From the NCBI GenBank assembly GCA_020845635.1, contig JADLFI010000037.1, positions 124,001 through 188,000 on the forward strand: DNA of 64,000 nucleotides, in the 5' to 3' direction. Source of the DNA: Bacteroidia bacterium. GTDB lineage: Bacteria > Bacteroidota > Bacteroidia > UBA4408. Shown here in pieces: positions 43,618 to 52,562 of the stretch; positions within the stretch are counted from its first letter, which is position 1, and each line of letters starts with the position of its first letter. A program made the position numbers and the translations under genes. The notes beneath the pieces were generated by a model, which saw only the letters and a list, made by a program, of their open reading frames with translations, searched no databases and was not told the origin of the DNA.

Positions 43618-45294
43618 ATGGCAAATTTATGGGCAAAAAAATCCATTCCCAGTTTATTACAAGAAGCATCAATAGAAAAAGGAAGTTTAAAAAGAACCTT
43701 AGGCCCGGTTTCTCTAGTGGCTTTAGGAATAGGTGCTATTATTGGTGCGGGTTTATTTTCAATAACTGGTTTAGCTGCTGCTAACAATGCCGGTCCTTCC
43801 ATTACAATTTCATTTATTATTGCTGCGTTGGCATGTGGGTTTGCCGGTTTGTGTTATGCCGAGTTTGCCTCCATGATTCCGGTAGCCGGAAGCGCTTATA
43901 CTTATTCTTATGCAACTATGGGCGAGTTTATTGCTTGGGTTATTGGCTGGGATTTAGTATTGGAGTATGCTGTAGGAGCTGCTACGGTTTCAATTAGTTG
44001 GTCACGTTACCTGGTAAAGTTTTTACAATATTATGATATTCACTTACCCCATGCTTTAACTATTTCTCCCTTCGATACTTTAACTTTGGCTGACGGCACA
44101 GTAGTAAGCGGAATTATTAATTTGCCGGCTATTTTTATAGTCGTTATTATGTCCTTAGTATTGGTTAAAGGAACCAAAGAATCAGCTTTAATAAATAATG
44201 TTATTGTATTGATTAAAGTATCTATTGTTTTAATTTTTATTATCTTAGGATGGAAATTTATCAACTCCGAAAACTATGTACCATACATTCCTGAAAATAC
44301 AGGGGAGTTTGGCTCTTACGGTTTCTCGGGCATTATTCGTGCTGCCGCAATTGTGTTTTTTGCCTACATAGGATTTGATGCTGTTTCAACTGCCGCACAA
44401 GAAGCAAAAAATCCAAAACGCGATATGCCTATAGGTATTATGGTATCTTTAGCTATATGCACTTTGCTTTACATTTTGTTTGCTCATGTTATGACAGGCG
44501 TAACCTCTTATCTTTCGTTTAAAGGAGCTGATGGAATAGCGCCAGTAGCTGTGGCTATTGACCACATGGGAACTACCGATGCAGCAGGTGTTGTTACTCC
44601 GGCTTACCCTTGGTTAAACAAAGCAATTATTCTTGCCATATTAGGTGGCTATTCATCAGTTATCTTGGTCATGTTATTGGGGCAGTCGCGTGTATTTTAT
44701 TCTATGTCAAAAGATGGTTTGTTACCTAAGATTTTTTCAGAAGTTCATCCCAAATTCAACACTCCTTCAAAATCAAACTTGCTCTTTATGTTATTTGTAA
44801 GTTTGTTTGCTGCCTTTGTACCGGCCAATGTTGTTGGTGAAATGACCAGCATTGGCACTTTATTGGCCTTTATTTTAGTTTGCTTCGGAATATGGGTTTT
44901 GCGTATTAAACAGCCTGATGCCCCCAGAGCCTTTAAAACCCCATTAGTGCCTTTGGTTCCTATATTGGGAATAGCCAGTTGCCTATTTATGATGGTGTTT
45001 TTGCCTTACGATACCTGGTTACGTCTTATTATATGGATGATTATTGGCCTTGATGTTTACTTATTTTATGGAGTAAAAAATAGTCTCTTAAGTAAAGATT
45101 CATCAGATCAGTCAGGATTAAAACCTTTATTAATATCAGGGGCTGCATTAGCTGTCTTTCTGGCAGGTATAGCATTATTGCACCATAGCTCTCTCAAAGA
45201 AGGCGAGAGTGATTACACTTTATTCTTCGTATCCATTATAATTGCGGTTATCCATTTGGTTTTATTTTTAGCCAAGTTATTCGTTAAGAAATAA
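43618..45294 (+). CDS. APC superfamily amino acid permease (cationic amino acid transporter-like)
   Basis: 558 residues from the ATG at 43618, with about fourteen membrane helices. The helix 1 motif GIGAIIGAGLFSITGLAA is the APC substrate/cation-binding break; helix 3 FASMIPVAGSAYTYSYATMGEF and helix 6 FFAYIGFDAVSTAAQEAKNPKRDMPIGI match CAT-like transporters. The length exceeds standard 12-helix members by two C-terminal helices, as in the CAT subfamily. The substrate is probably an amino acid. It has its own promoter and terminator, then a second APC gene follows. Confidence 0.9.
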   Translation: MANLWAKKSIPSLLQEASIEKGSLKRTLGPVSLVALGIGAIIGAGLFSITGLAAANNAGPSITISFIIAALACGFAGLCYAEFASMIPVAGSAYTYSYATMGEFIAWVIGWDLVLEYAVGAATVSISWSRYLVKFLQYYDIHLPHALTISPFDTLTLADGTVVSGIINLPAIFIVVIMSLVLVKGTKESALINNVIVLIKVSIVLIFIILGWKFINSENYVPYIPENTGEFGSYGFSGIIRAAAIVFFAYIGFDAVSTAAQEAKNPKRDMPIGIMVSLAICTLLYILFAHVMTGVTSYLSFKGADGIAPVAVAIDHMGTTDAAGVVTPAYPWLNKAIILAILGGYSSVILVMLLGQSRVFYSMSKDGLLPKIFSEVHPKFNTPSKSNLLFMLFVSLFAAFVPANVVGEMTSIGTLLAFILVCFGIWVLRIKQPDAPRAFKTPLVPLVPILGIASCLFMMVFLPYDTWLRLIIWMIIGLDVYLFYGVKNSLLSKDSSDQSGLKPLLISGAALAVFLAGIALLHHSSLKEGESDYTLFFVSIIIAVIHLVLFLAKLFVKK

Positions 45295-45321
45295 AACTAA
45301 GCCTGGCTTGATAAATTCTTT

Positions 45322-45357
45322 AAGGACGGAAAATACAATAACACCGTCCTTTTTTAT
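45322..45357 (+). terminator. Rho-independent terminator after the first APC permease
   Basis: An 8-bp stem (aaggacgg at 45322-45329, ccgtcctt at 45344-45351) with a 14-base loop is followed by a T-run. Confidence 0.75.
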
Positions 45358-45374
45358 TAAATATAAATTTTTAG

Positions 45375-46835
45375 ATGAAAGCTCCAACAAATTTTAAACC
45401 TACTCTTAGCCTTTGGGATGCAACTGCTATTGTTTCGGGTTCTATGATTGGTTCGGGAATTTTTATTGTAAGTGCCGATATGAGTCGTTTAGTGGGTGCT
45501 ACAGGTTGGATGCTTAGTTTGTGGATTGCAGCCGGTATAATTACACTATTAGCCGCACTTAATTATGGCGAACTGGCGGGCATGATGCCTAAAGCTGGCG
45601 GCCAATTTGTTTACCTGCAGCGTGCCTACGGAAATTTTATATCTTTTCTTTACGGCTGGACCTTATTTATGGTTATCCAAACAGGATTAATTGCGGCTGT
45701 TGCAGTTGCTTTTGCAAAGTTTACAGGAATCTTTTTTCCTATTCTTTCGCCCGATAAAATTATTGCCAACCTTCATTATTTCAAAATATCGGCTGCACAA
45801 ATATTTGCTATCTTTAGTATTTTCTTGCTCACCTACATCAATTCAAAAGGTATTAAAAACGGAAAAATTATTCAGTTCTTTTTTACCTCTACAAAAGTTG
45901 TTGCTCTAATAGTGCTTATTATAGCCGGACTATATACCGGAATTGGTACAAATACCTTTTCGGCTAATATGAGTAATGCTTGGCAAGCGGTTACTTTTAC
46001 TCAACAAAATAATGAATGGATAAGTCAATCGGTTAGCGGTATGGCATTATTGCTTGTATTTGGAACTGCCATTATTGGCCCTCTGTTTAGCAGTGATGCC
46101 TGGAACAATGTTACTTTTATTGCCGGAGAAATTAAAAACCCACAAAAAAATATTCCGCGCAGTTTACTCCTAGGAACAAGCATAGTTACAATTCTTTACT
46201 TTTTAACTAATATTACCTACCTTAACTTGCTTCCTTTACAAGGTTCTCCGGAGGCTGCCGAGGTTATTGGCAGAGGTATTTGCTTTGCCGAAAACGATCG
46301 TGTTGGAACAGCCGCTGCTTCAATTATTTTTGGAAACACAGCAGTATATATTATGGCGGCTTTAATTATGTTCTCAACCTTTGGGTGCAATAATGGTATT
46401 ATTTTATCAGGCGCTCGTGCATATTATGCTATGGCCAATCAAGGATTATTCTTTAAAAAAGCTGCCCAACTTAATAAGTTTGGAGTTCCCGAATTTTCAC
46501 TTTGGATACAGGCTATATGGGCAAGCCTTTTATGTTTATCGGGAACTTATGGCGATTTGCTTGATTATACAGTTTTTGCTTCTCTTATTTTTTATGTAAT
46601 AACCATTGGAGGCATTATTGTTCTACGTAAGAAAGAACCTCATACACCACGCCCATATAAGGTTTTTGCATATCCTATACTGCCCATATTGTATATATTA
46701 CTTGCATTAGTTATTTGTGCTATTTTACTCTACACTAAACCACAAAATACATGGAGTGGTTTAATCATTGTGTTATTAGGAGCACCATTGTATTTCCTGA
46801 TTAAAAAGAAAGAGAAAAATAATGAAAACTGTTAA
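45375..46835 (+). CDS. APC superfamily amino acid permease (LAT/y+L-like)
   Basis: 486 residues, about twelve membrane helices. Helix 1 carries SGSMIGSGIFIVSADMS; GELAGMMPKAGGQFVYLQRAYG and SSDAWNNVTFIAGEIKNPQKNIPRSL are the hallmarks of the L-type amino acid exchanger branch. It differs clearly from the permease upstream, so this is not a recent tandem duplication. The stop overlaps the next small membrane gene by 14 bases. Substrate not assignable. Confidence 0.9.
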   Translation: MKAPTNFKPTLSLWDATAIVSGSMIGSGIFIVSADMSRLVGATGWMLSLWIAAGIITLLAALNYGELAGMMPKAGGQFVYLQRAYGNFISFLYGWTLFMVIQTGLIAAVAVAFAKFTGIFFPILSPDKIIANLHYFKISAAQIFAIFSIFLLTYINSKGIKNGKIIQFFFTSTKVVALIVLIIAGLYTGIGTNTFSANMSNAWQAVTFTQQNNEWISQSVSGMALLLVFGTAIIGPLFSSDAWNNVTFIAGEIKNPQKNIPRSLLLGTSIVTILYFLTNITYLNLLPLQGSPEAAEVIGRGICFAENDRVGTAAASIIFGNTAVYIMAALIMFSTFGCNNGIILSGARAYYAMANQGLFFKKAAQLNKFGVPEFSLWIQAIWASLLCLSGTYGDLLDYTVFASLIFYVITIGGIIVLRKKEPHTPRPYKVFAYPILPILYILLALVICAILLYTKPQNTWSGLIIVLLGAPLYFLIKKKEKNNENC

Positions 46836-47160
46836 GCGCCCAACTATACTTACTGTATTGTGTATTGCCTCCTTCTTATTGTCAATCATAAGTTTCCCTG
46901 CTATCTTCTCCCCTTTCATAAAAAAGAAAGGTGATTTTATTCCGGCTCTGTCGGGCATTTTAATATCAATGGAGTTTATTGCTATAGTGGGTATCTGGTA
47001 TATGAAAAAATGGGCTGTCTTTTTTTATTTAGTTACTTTTCTTTTGTCCCAAAGTTTGTGGCTAAGTATTGATAACTGGGCTGTTTGGCGATTTATTTTT
47101 TCTTTAATATTTCTTATCTTTATAGCTGTGTCATACAAAAAAATGGACGATAATTTGTAA
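46822..47160 (+). CDS. Small four-helix membrane protein of unknown function
   Basis: 112 residues with about four hydrophobic segments (ILTVLCIASFLLSIISF, ALSGILISMEFIAIVGIWYM, WAVFFYLVTFLLS, WRFIFSLIFLIFIAVSY). It overlaps the second APC permease by 14 bases, which suggests translational coupling and perhaps an accessory role. I recognise no family. Confidence 0.6.
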   Translation: MKTVKRPTILTVLCIASFLLSIISFPAIFSPFIKKKGDFIPALSGILISMEFIAIVGIWYMKKWAVFFYLVTFLLSQSLWLSIDNWAVWRFIFSLIFLIFIAVSYKKMDDNL

Positions 47161-47176
47161 TCTCGTTTTTCAAATA

Positions 47177-48007
47177 ATGAAAAGTAAAATACTAATCATA
47201 TTTATCATAGTATCTTTCTTTTGCAGCTATGCAAATTACTCCATAGCCGGTCATAACCAACTTGTTTGCAGAAGTATGAAAGCAGCTTTGGCTAATCCCG
47301 AAAAAGTAACCAAACTTGTATTACGAAGAATAGACAGTTTACCTTCGAGTATTGAAAAACTCACCAATTTGATAGAACTTGATATCAGTAAAAGCAAACT
47401 AACCTCGTTGCCCCCTCAAATAGGCAAACTCAAGAAATTAAAAACACTAATCTTATTTAAAAATAAATTAAACTCACTCCCTGATGAAATAGGCGAATTG
47501 GAAAGTTTGGAACGTTTAGTTTTAAGTAGCAACAACCTGACCTTTCTGCCCAATTCCATCTCGCGTCTAACACAATTAAAAGAACTGTCGGTAAGATCTA
47601 ATAAACTTGACAGCATTACTGATAATATTGGAAAATGTATTCATCTGGAAAGGTTATTCTTATCCTATAACAATCTCACAAAAATACCCCGATCAATAGG
47701 TTTTCTGGTAAATCTAGAAATGTTGGATATAGAAAGAAATAATCTTAAATCGCTACCTCCGGAAATTAGATACTGTAACAGTCTTAAAGTGCTCAACATA
47801 AGCCGTAACAGCTTTTACAGATTCCCCGAAGATATTTGTTATTTAACCCAATTGAACATACTTGACCTAAGCTATTATGGAGCTATTGGAATTACTCCTG
47901 CATGTATAAAAAACTTATCTCAACTGGATATACTCTATATAGATAATCGCATAAGTATTCCACTCTCTACTGTTTCACGGCCACGCTTAAAAATTGTTTT
48001 AAAATAA
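47177..48007 (+). CDS. Exported leucine-rich repeat protein
   Basis: 276 residues with a signal peptide (about 1-22). After a short cap, about nine to ten leucine-rich repeats of 23 residues run to the C terminus (for example IELDISKSKLTSLPPQIGKL, LERLVLSSNNLTFLPNSIS). The LPxxIGxL spacing is of the plant/bacterial PIRL-like type. There is no T9SS domain, so it should be periplasmic or surface-exposed by another route. It follows the small membrane protein by 16 bases. LRR proteins bind other proteins; the partner is unknown. Confidence 0.85.
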   Translation: MKSKILIIFIIVSFFCSYANYSIAGHNQLVCRSMKAALANPEKVTKLVLRRIDSLPSSIEKLTNLIELDISKSKLTSLPPQIGKLKKLKTLILFKNKLNSLPDEIGELESLERLVLSSNNLTFLPNSISRLTQLKELSVRSNKLDSITDNIGKCIHLERLFLSYNNLTKIPRSIGFLVNLEMLDIERNNLKSLPPEIRYCNSLKVLNISRNSFYRFPEDICYLTQLNILDLSYYGAIGITPACIKNLSQLDILYIDNRISIPLSTVSRPRLKIVLK

Positions 48008-48048
48008 ATGAATTGTTTTTCGTCAGTTTATTAATGATTTTCGGGGTA

Positions 48049-48081
48049 TTTGTATTTAATCGTCTGATTTAATTACATTTG
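48049..48081 (+). promoter_or_regulatory. Complete Bacteroidota promoter (-33 TTTG, -7 TAnnTTTG) for the two-component operon
   Basis: TTTG at 48049-48052 and TACATTTG at 48074-48081 are separated by 21 bases, an excellent match to the phylum promoter. The ATG at 48100 is 18 bases further. This rules out the in-frame TTG at 48079 as a start. Confidence 0.7.
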
Positions 48082-48099
48082 TATTACAATTACCTATTC

Positions 48100-48795
48100 A
48101 TGGACAACCAAAAAATTCTAATTGTTGAAGACGAGCCGGGGGTATTGCAATTTATAAAACAAGGACTTGAGGAAAATGGCTTTATAGTTAGCTTTGCTTA
48201 TGATGGCGAGATAGGAAAAAAATTAGCCTTATCTCAAACTTTCGATCTTATCATTTTAGATATTATTATTCCGCAGTTAAACGGTTTAGAATTATGTAGA
48301 GCCATTAGAAAGAACAATACCTCAACAAAAATAATACTGCTTACCGCTTTGGGTTCGCTCAACGATAAGCTGGATGGCTTTGATGCAGGAGCTGATGATT
48401 ATTTGGTTAAACCTTTTGAGTTTCCCGAACTGCTTGCACGTATCAAATCGTTATTAAAAAGAACTTCGCAACATATTGATGAAAACAACAGTGACCATAT
48501 TCTAAAAGTAGCCGATTTAGAGCTAAATATAAACAATAAAAGAGTAAAAAGAGCAGGCAAAGAAATATCTCTAACCGCCAAAGAATTTGCCTTACTCGAA
48601 TTTTTAATGATAAATAAAAACAAAGTATTAAGCAAGGCCGAGATAGCCGAAAAGGTATGGGACATAACCTTCGATTCGGGAACCAATGTTATTGAAGTGT
48701 ATATGAATTTCATCAGAAATAAAATTGACAAAGGCTACGCAACAAAACTTCTGCATACTATGGTGGGCATGGGCTATATTCTAAAAGATGAATAA
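48100..48795 (+). CDS. OmpR/PhoB-family response regulator
   Basis: 231 residues from the ATG at 48100. The receiver (about 4-118) has Glu10-Asp11, phospho-acceptor Asp54 in LIILDIIIPQLNG, Thr/Ala in LLTALG and Lys in LVKPFEFPELLARIK. The winged helix (about 135-228) ends HTMVGMGYILK. It resembles the CusR/CopR-type regulators of heavy-metal or envelope systems. The kinase starts 3 bases after its stop. A TehA/SLAC1-type transporter lies just downstream of the kinase with candidate binding repeats in its promoter. Confidence 0.9.
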   Translation: MDNQKILIVEDEPGVLQFIKQGLEENGFIVSFAYDGEIGKKLALSQTFDLIILDIIIPQLNGLELCRAIRKNNTSTKIILLTALGSLNDKLDGFDAGADDYLVKPFEFPELLARIKSLLKRTSQHIDENNSDHILKVADLELNINNKRVKRAGKEISLTAKEFALLEFLMINKNKVLSKAEIAEKVWDITFDSGTNVIEVYMNFIRNKIDKGYATKLLHTMVGMGYILKDE

Positions 48796-48798
48796 ATT

Positions 48799-50169
48799 AT
48801 GAATATACGTACCCGATTTACATTACTGTTTGCGATTATTGTAGTTATAATTTTATTCTTTTTTTCCTTTGCCATATATTATTTATCCGAAAATTTCAGA
48901 CAAAACGATTTTCACTCACGCCTGCAAGACAGAGCCATTGTTCGTTTAAAACTAGTAGTTGAGGAGCAATCAAAATCTGAGAACATCTTTTATAATCTTC
49001 CACAAAGCAATAAAAACACACACTCTTCTTTACAGGAAAACATTATTATTTTCGATCATTCTTTAAATATACTTTACAAAGATTCATTGGCTGAAATTCC
49101 AACACCCGATAATATTAAACTAGTTCTCCAACAAAAAATATTTCCATACCCCCAAAACAATAACGAAACCATAGGTTTTGTCTATCCTTACAAGGATAAA
49201 ACTTATATTTTATTTGCCTCTGCACATGATGATTATGGAAAAAAATTTATTACCAATCTCAAAAAAATTCTCTTGTTCAGAGGAATAATTATGATGTTGA
49301 TTATTGTTTTTTGCGGTTGGTTTTTTGTGGGGTTCTTTTTACGTCCTATTTCAAAACTTGTACAACAGGCCGATAAAATTACATACAGTAATATTAATTA
49401 TCGGCTCAGCACAGCCAACAAAGATGACGAAATAGGAAAGCTTACCTCTACCTTTAACAAGATGCTTGATAGGTTAGAAACCTCTTTTAAAATTCAAAAG
49501 CGTTTTGTTTCCAATGCATCGCACGAACTACGTAACCCTTTGGCAGCCATTAGCGGGCAAATAGATGTTTCTTTAATGAAAGACAGGTCAAAGGATGATT
49601 ATAAACAGGTTTTAACTTCTGTTTCTAAGGATATAAAAAATATTATTACCCTTTCCAACAACCTATTAGAACTGGCAAATAGCGAGGTTGAGACAGTCTT
49701 CCAAGAGTTGGACGAAGTTAGAATTGATGAAGTGCTGTGGAGTATCAGAGAAGAGTTTTCAAAATTAAAACCCGATTATGCGGTATATATCAATTTTGAC
49801 ACGGTAGTTGAAAATGAAAAACTGTTAACCTGCAAAGGCAAAGAGCACTTATTAAAAGTGGCATTTACCAATTTAATTGATAATGCCTGTAAGTTCTCGG
49901 AAGATAAGAAGGTTCAAATAAACGTAACTACTACAAACCAAAACATTATTTTATTCTTTATAGATCAGGGTATAGGCATTCCCGATGCCTTCTTGAATCA
50001 AATTTTTGAGCCTTTTTTCCGCGGAAAAAACACTCATGGTATTCCGGGAAATGGTATTGGATTATCATTAGTTTACCGAATTATTAAGTTACATTCAGGA
50101 AAAATATTTGTTCGTTCTAAAATCAACAAAGGAACTACTGTTGAAATTGTGCTTCCTAACTTATGTTAG
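48799..50169 (+). CDS. Sensor histidine kinase
   Basis: 456 residues. Two membrane helices (about 7-28 and 160-181) flank a periplasmic sensor of about 130 residues. A HAMP linker (about 180-235) leads to HisKA with His242 in SNASHELRNPLAAI and the ATPase domain with LIDNACKFSE, IDQGIGIPD, FEPFFRG and GNGIGLSLV. It pairs with the response regulator 3 bases upstream. The CusS-like layout suggests an envelope or metal signal, but the sensor has no recognisable metal motif. Confidence 0.9.
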   Translation: MNIRTRFTLLFAIIVVIILFFFSFAIYYLSENFRQNDFHSRLQDRAIVRLKLVVEEQSKSENIFYNLPQSNKNTHSSLQENIIIFDHSLNILYKDSLAEIPTPDNIKLVLQQKIFPYPQNNNETIGFVYPYKDKTYILFASAHDDYGKKFITNLKKILLFRGIIMMLIIVFCGWFFVGFFLRPISKLVQQADKITYSNINYRLSTANKDDEIGKLTSTFNKMLDRLETSFKIQKRFVSNASHELRNPLAAISGQIDVSLMKDRSKDDYKQVLTSVSKDIKNIITLSNNLLELANSEVETVFQELDEVRIDEVLWSIREEFSKLKPDYAVYINFDTVVENEKLLTCKGKEHLLKVAFTNLIDNACKFSEDKKVQINVTTTNQNIILFFIDQGIGIPDAFLNQIFEPFFRGKNTHGIPGNGIGLSLVYRIIKLHSGKIFVRSKINKGTTVEIVLPNLC

Positions 50170-50232
50170 CTTTTACCTAAGGTTTTAATTAAATACCAAT
50201 TCTTTCTGGTAAAGCATTAAATACTAAATTAC

Positions 50233-50339
50233 TTAATACATTTTAATACACCTTAAAGAGGGCTTAAAATTCTGTCCTTTAATCCTTATATCCATCATAT
50301 TTTTTAATCTATTTTAATTTGATTTTAACTACTGTTTAA
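50233..50339. promoter_or_regulatory. Helically phased TTAA/TTTAA direct repeats, candidate response-regulator sites
   Basis: Two clusters are visible. TTAA at 50233, 50243, 50253 and 50264 (steps 10, 10, 11) and TTTAA at 50303, 50313, 50324 and 50335 (steps 10, 11, 11). OmpR-family regulators bind direct repeats of about 10-11 bases. The region lies between the kinase gene and the transporter at 50370. In AT-rich DNA such motifs also arise by chance, so this is a candidate only. Confidence 0.4.
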
Positions 50340-50369
50340 TATTGATAATGCACCTTTGTATCATCAATA

Positions 50370-51512
50370 ATGAAAGGAATAACAACACATACCATCAATA
50401 GCATAAAGAAAGAAACAGCAAACTTGTTTCCCAGCTATTTTGCATTAGTTATGGCCACAGGCATTGTTTCTATTGCCTGCGCTATTCTTAATTATACCTT
50501 TCTGTCCCAAATATTGTTTGTGGTGAATATCGTGGCTTACTCGGTTTTGTGGGCTATGCTGTTAGGTCGTTTAATATTTTTCTTTCCTGCCTTTTTAAAC
50601 GATATTTCAAGTCATGCTGCCAGTCCGGGGTTTCTTACTATTGTGGCCGGAACCAATGTGCTTGGCAGCCAGTTTATTATTATTAATCAAAACTACACCA
50701 TAGCTTCATTGTTATATTATTTGGGCTTTATTCTTTGGTTGGTGCTTACCTACACATTCTTTATTATGATAACTGTTAAGCGTGGTAAACCAACACTCGA
50801 AAAAGGAATGAATGGAATATGGTTGTTAATGGTTGTTTCTACACAATCTATTTCAATTTTAGGAGTACAGTTAGCTGATTATCTAATTGTTCCAAAAGAA
50901 CTTATATTGTTCATATCGCTAGCTCTTTTTCTTATCGGCTGTATGTTATATATTATTATTATTACTTTAATTTTTTACCGTCTTACCTTTTTTGAATTAC
51001 GGGCCGAAGAGTTTGCCCCCCCCTATTGGATTAATATGGGAGCCGTAGCTATTACTACATTGGCCGGATCTGTACTTATTCTTAATGTGGAGCAATGGGA
51101 GTTTTTATTGTCTCTTAATGGCTTTTTAAAAGGTTTCACACTCATTTTCTGGGCTACCGGTACATGGTGGATTCCTATTATTGTTATATTGGGAGCCTGG
51201 CGGCACTTTTATCAGTTAATTCCTATAGTATATCATCCGCAGTATTGGGGAATAGTTTTCCCTTTAGGTATGTACACCGTATGTACCTACCGTTTGGCGG
51301 AGGCTACCCAAATAAGTTTTCTTTTTGAGATTCCTAAGTTTTTTATTTTTGTTGCCCTATTTGCATGGATAACCACTATGAGCGGATTGGCAATAAGGGC
51401 TGCAGGATATTTATATTCATTGTTCAAACCAGTAAAAACTAAATACCATGAGCACAAAAGCCATCAACATCGAGGCTTCTTCTTTCAGCCATCAGAAAAA
51501 AGAAGTCATTAA
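50370..51512 (+). CDS. SLAC1/TehA-type (TDT family) transporter
   Basis: 380 residues with ten hydrophobic helices. The [17 protein letters not shown] opening, [27 protein letters not shown] and [19 protein letters not shown] segments are those of the tellurite-resistance/dicarboxylate transporter family, which includes anion channels and C4-dicarboxylate or sulfite exporters. The family name does not prove tellurite resistance. It lies immediately after a two-component system and has a long AT-rich leader with phased repeats. The next gene is close or overlapping. Confidence 0.85.
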   Translation: MKGITTHTINSIKKETANLFPSYFALVMATGIVSIACAILNYTFLSQILFVVNIVAYSVLWAMLLGRLIFFFPAFLNDISSHAASPGFLTIVAGTNVLGSQFIIINQNYTIASLLYYLGFILWLVLTYTFFIMITVKRGKPTLEKGMNGIWLLMVVSTQSISILGVQLADYLIVPKELILFISLALFLIGCMLYIIIITLIFYRLTFFELRAEEFAPPYWINMGAVAITTLAGSVLILNVEQWEFLLSLNGFLKGFTLIFWATGTWWIPIIVILGAWRHFYQLIPIVYHPQYWGIVFPLGMYTVCTYRLAEATQISFLFEIPKFFIFVALFAWITTMSGLAIRAAGYLYSLFKPVKTKYHEHKSHQHRGFFFQPSEKRSH

Positions 51513-51525
51513 AAAGTCAGACAAT

Positions 51526-52026
51526 ATGAATTCTAACTTTTCTACTATTGAAACACTTTTAACCCCTAAAGAAATTGTTGAAAAGCTGAAATCTATTACG
51601 GTTACAGATTTTGCCCAAATTCACCATTCTTTACCTGTATCGTATTATGGCGATATTACCTCTCATTCTTTTACCATAAAAAATGTAAGATATAGTCCTT
51701 ACAGTTCTGTACCTCCTATAGAAGGTGAAATTGTGGAGGGAATCAATAAAACTCTTGTAAAAGTAAAGATGAACATTAATGAACATTATCGTTTATCCAA
51801 GAAAATGTATTACAGCACTTTATTACCTATTGGTGTAATTATATTATTGTTGAGTGCCTTGGTGCTTGGCGGAACCGAGTATCAGTTACAAGGCTATCTT
51901 TTTTCAGGGGCTTTTATTTTGGTGGCTTTCGCCATTGTATTAATTACCAAGGCTTCCTTGATAAATATGAAAAAGAGAGGGCTTAAAGAACTTACTGATA
52001 TTATTGATGGGCACTTGATTCCTTAA
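51526..52026 (+). CDS. Membrane protein of unknown function linked to the TDT transporter
   Basis: 166 residues from the ATG at 51526, 13 bases after the transporter stop. An in-frame ATG at 51448 would give 192 residues but would overlap the transporter by 65 bases; it cannot be excluded. The N-terminal half is soluble (TLLTPKEIVEKLKSITV, LPVSYYGDIT), followed by two membrane helices near residues 102-150. No family is recognised. The tight spacing implies a shared function with the transporter. Confidence 0.6.
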   Translation: MNSNFSTIETLLTPKEIVEKLKSITVTDFAQIHHSLPVSYYGDITSHSFTIKNVRYSPYSSVPPIEGEIVEGINKTLVKVKMNINEHYRLSKKMYYSTLLPIGVIILLLSALVLGGTEYQLQGYLFSGAFILVAFAIVLITKASLINMKKRGLKELTDIIDGHLIP

Positions 52027-52074
52027 TCAGTTAACCGGTTCTGCATAATTAAACCCTGTTTTGTAAAAACAAAA

Positions 52075-52108
52075 AAGAGATATAATAAGCGAAGTTATTA
52101 TATCTCTT
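52075..52108. terminator. Bidirectional terminator between converging genes
   Basis: A 14-bp perfect stem (left arm 52075-52088, right arm 52095-52108) with a 6-base loop, flanked by an A-run on the left and T-rich DNA on the right, separates the membrane-protein gene from siaC. Confidence 0.85.
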
Positions 52109-52150
52109 AGTTTTATTATGGTTAAGAGAGACTATGGTTAGGAATAAAAA

Positions 52151-52534
52151 TTATTCTTCAACCATAACCATTTTAAAAGGCACATTGATAATAGCCTGAT
52201 AATCTTCTCCTGCCTCACTCATATCCTCATCATCTTCCTCATAGTGCCAGTTTATTATAACCTGACTTTCACCACCCTTGTTTATTGATTCTAATTTCTT
52301 AAACACATCAAGAATGCATTTTGATGAACTTGTATTAAAATATTCTAATTGAATATTTACAGTAGTACTTGGTTTGGGTTTGGCAGAGTATTTTTCTAAC
52401 CAGTCAATTAAAGGCTTATAAAATTCAATAGAGTTTTCAGGAATAGAACGTCCTTTAATTTCTATTACTCCTTGTTCTGCATCAAATTTAATGGTTGGAG
52501 TTTTTGCTGAGCCTTCTATTAATAAAGTTTCCAT
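52151..52534 (-). CDS. SiaC-family (DUF1987) regulatory phosphoprotein
   Basis: 127 residues. The SAKTPTIKFDAEQGVIEIKGRS opening region, LEYFNTSSSKCILDVFKKLE and INWHYEEDDEDMSEAGEDY are the hallmarks of the DUF1987/SiaC family. The phospho-acceptor Thr of SiaC falls at Thr68 (YFNTSSSK). In Pseudomonas, unphosphorylated SiaC activates the diguanylate cyclase SiaD, and SiaB phosphorylates SiaC. Here it is encoded 28 bases after a SiaB-like kinase, without SiaA or SiaD beside it. Its target in this organism is unknown. Confidence 0.88.
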   Translation of the reverse strand: METLLIEGSAKTPTIKFDAEQGVIEIKGRSIPENSIEFYKPLIDWLEKYSAKPKPSTTVNIQLEYFNTSSSKCILDVFKKLESINKGGESQVIINWHYEEDDEDMSEAGEDYQAIINVPFKMVMVEE

Positions 52535-52562
52535 TTAGGTTTTTATTTTATGATATTTATGA

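Noticed and set aside
43618-46835. Tandem duplication of one permease gene
   Set aside because: The two APC proteins differ in length, helix number and signature motifs, so they belong to different subfamilies.
50370-51512. Calling the transporter a tellurite-resistance protein
   Set aside because: The TehA name covers a broad anion-channel and exporter family; nothing in the context shows tellurite resistance.
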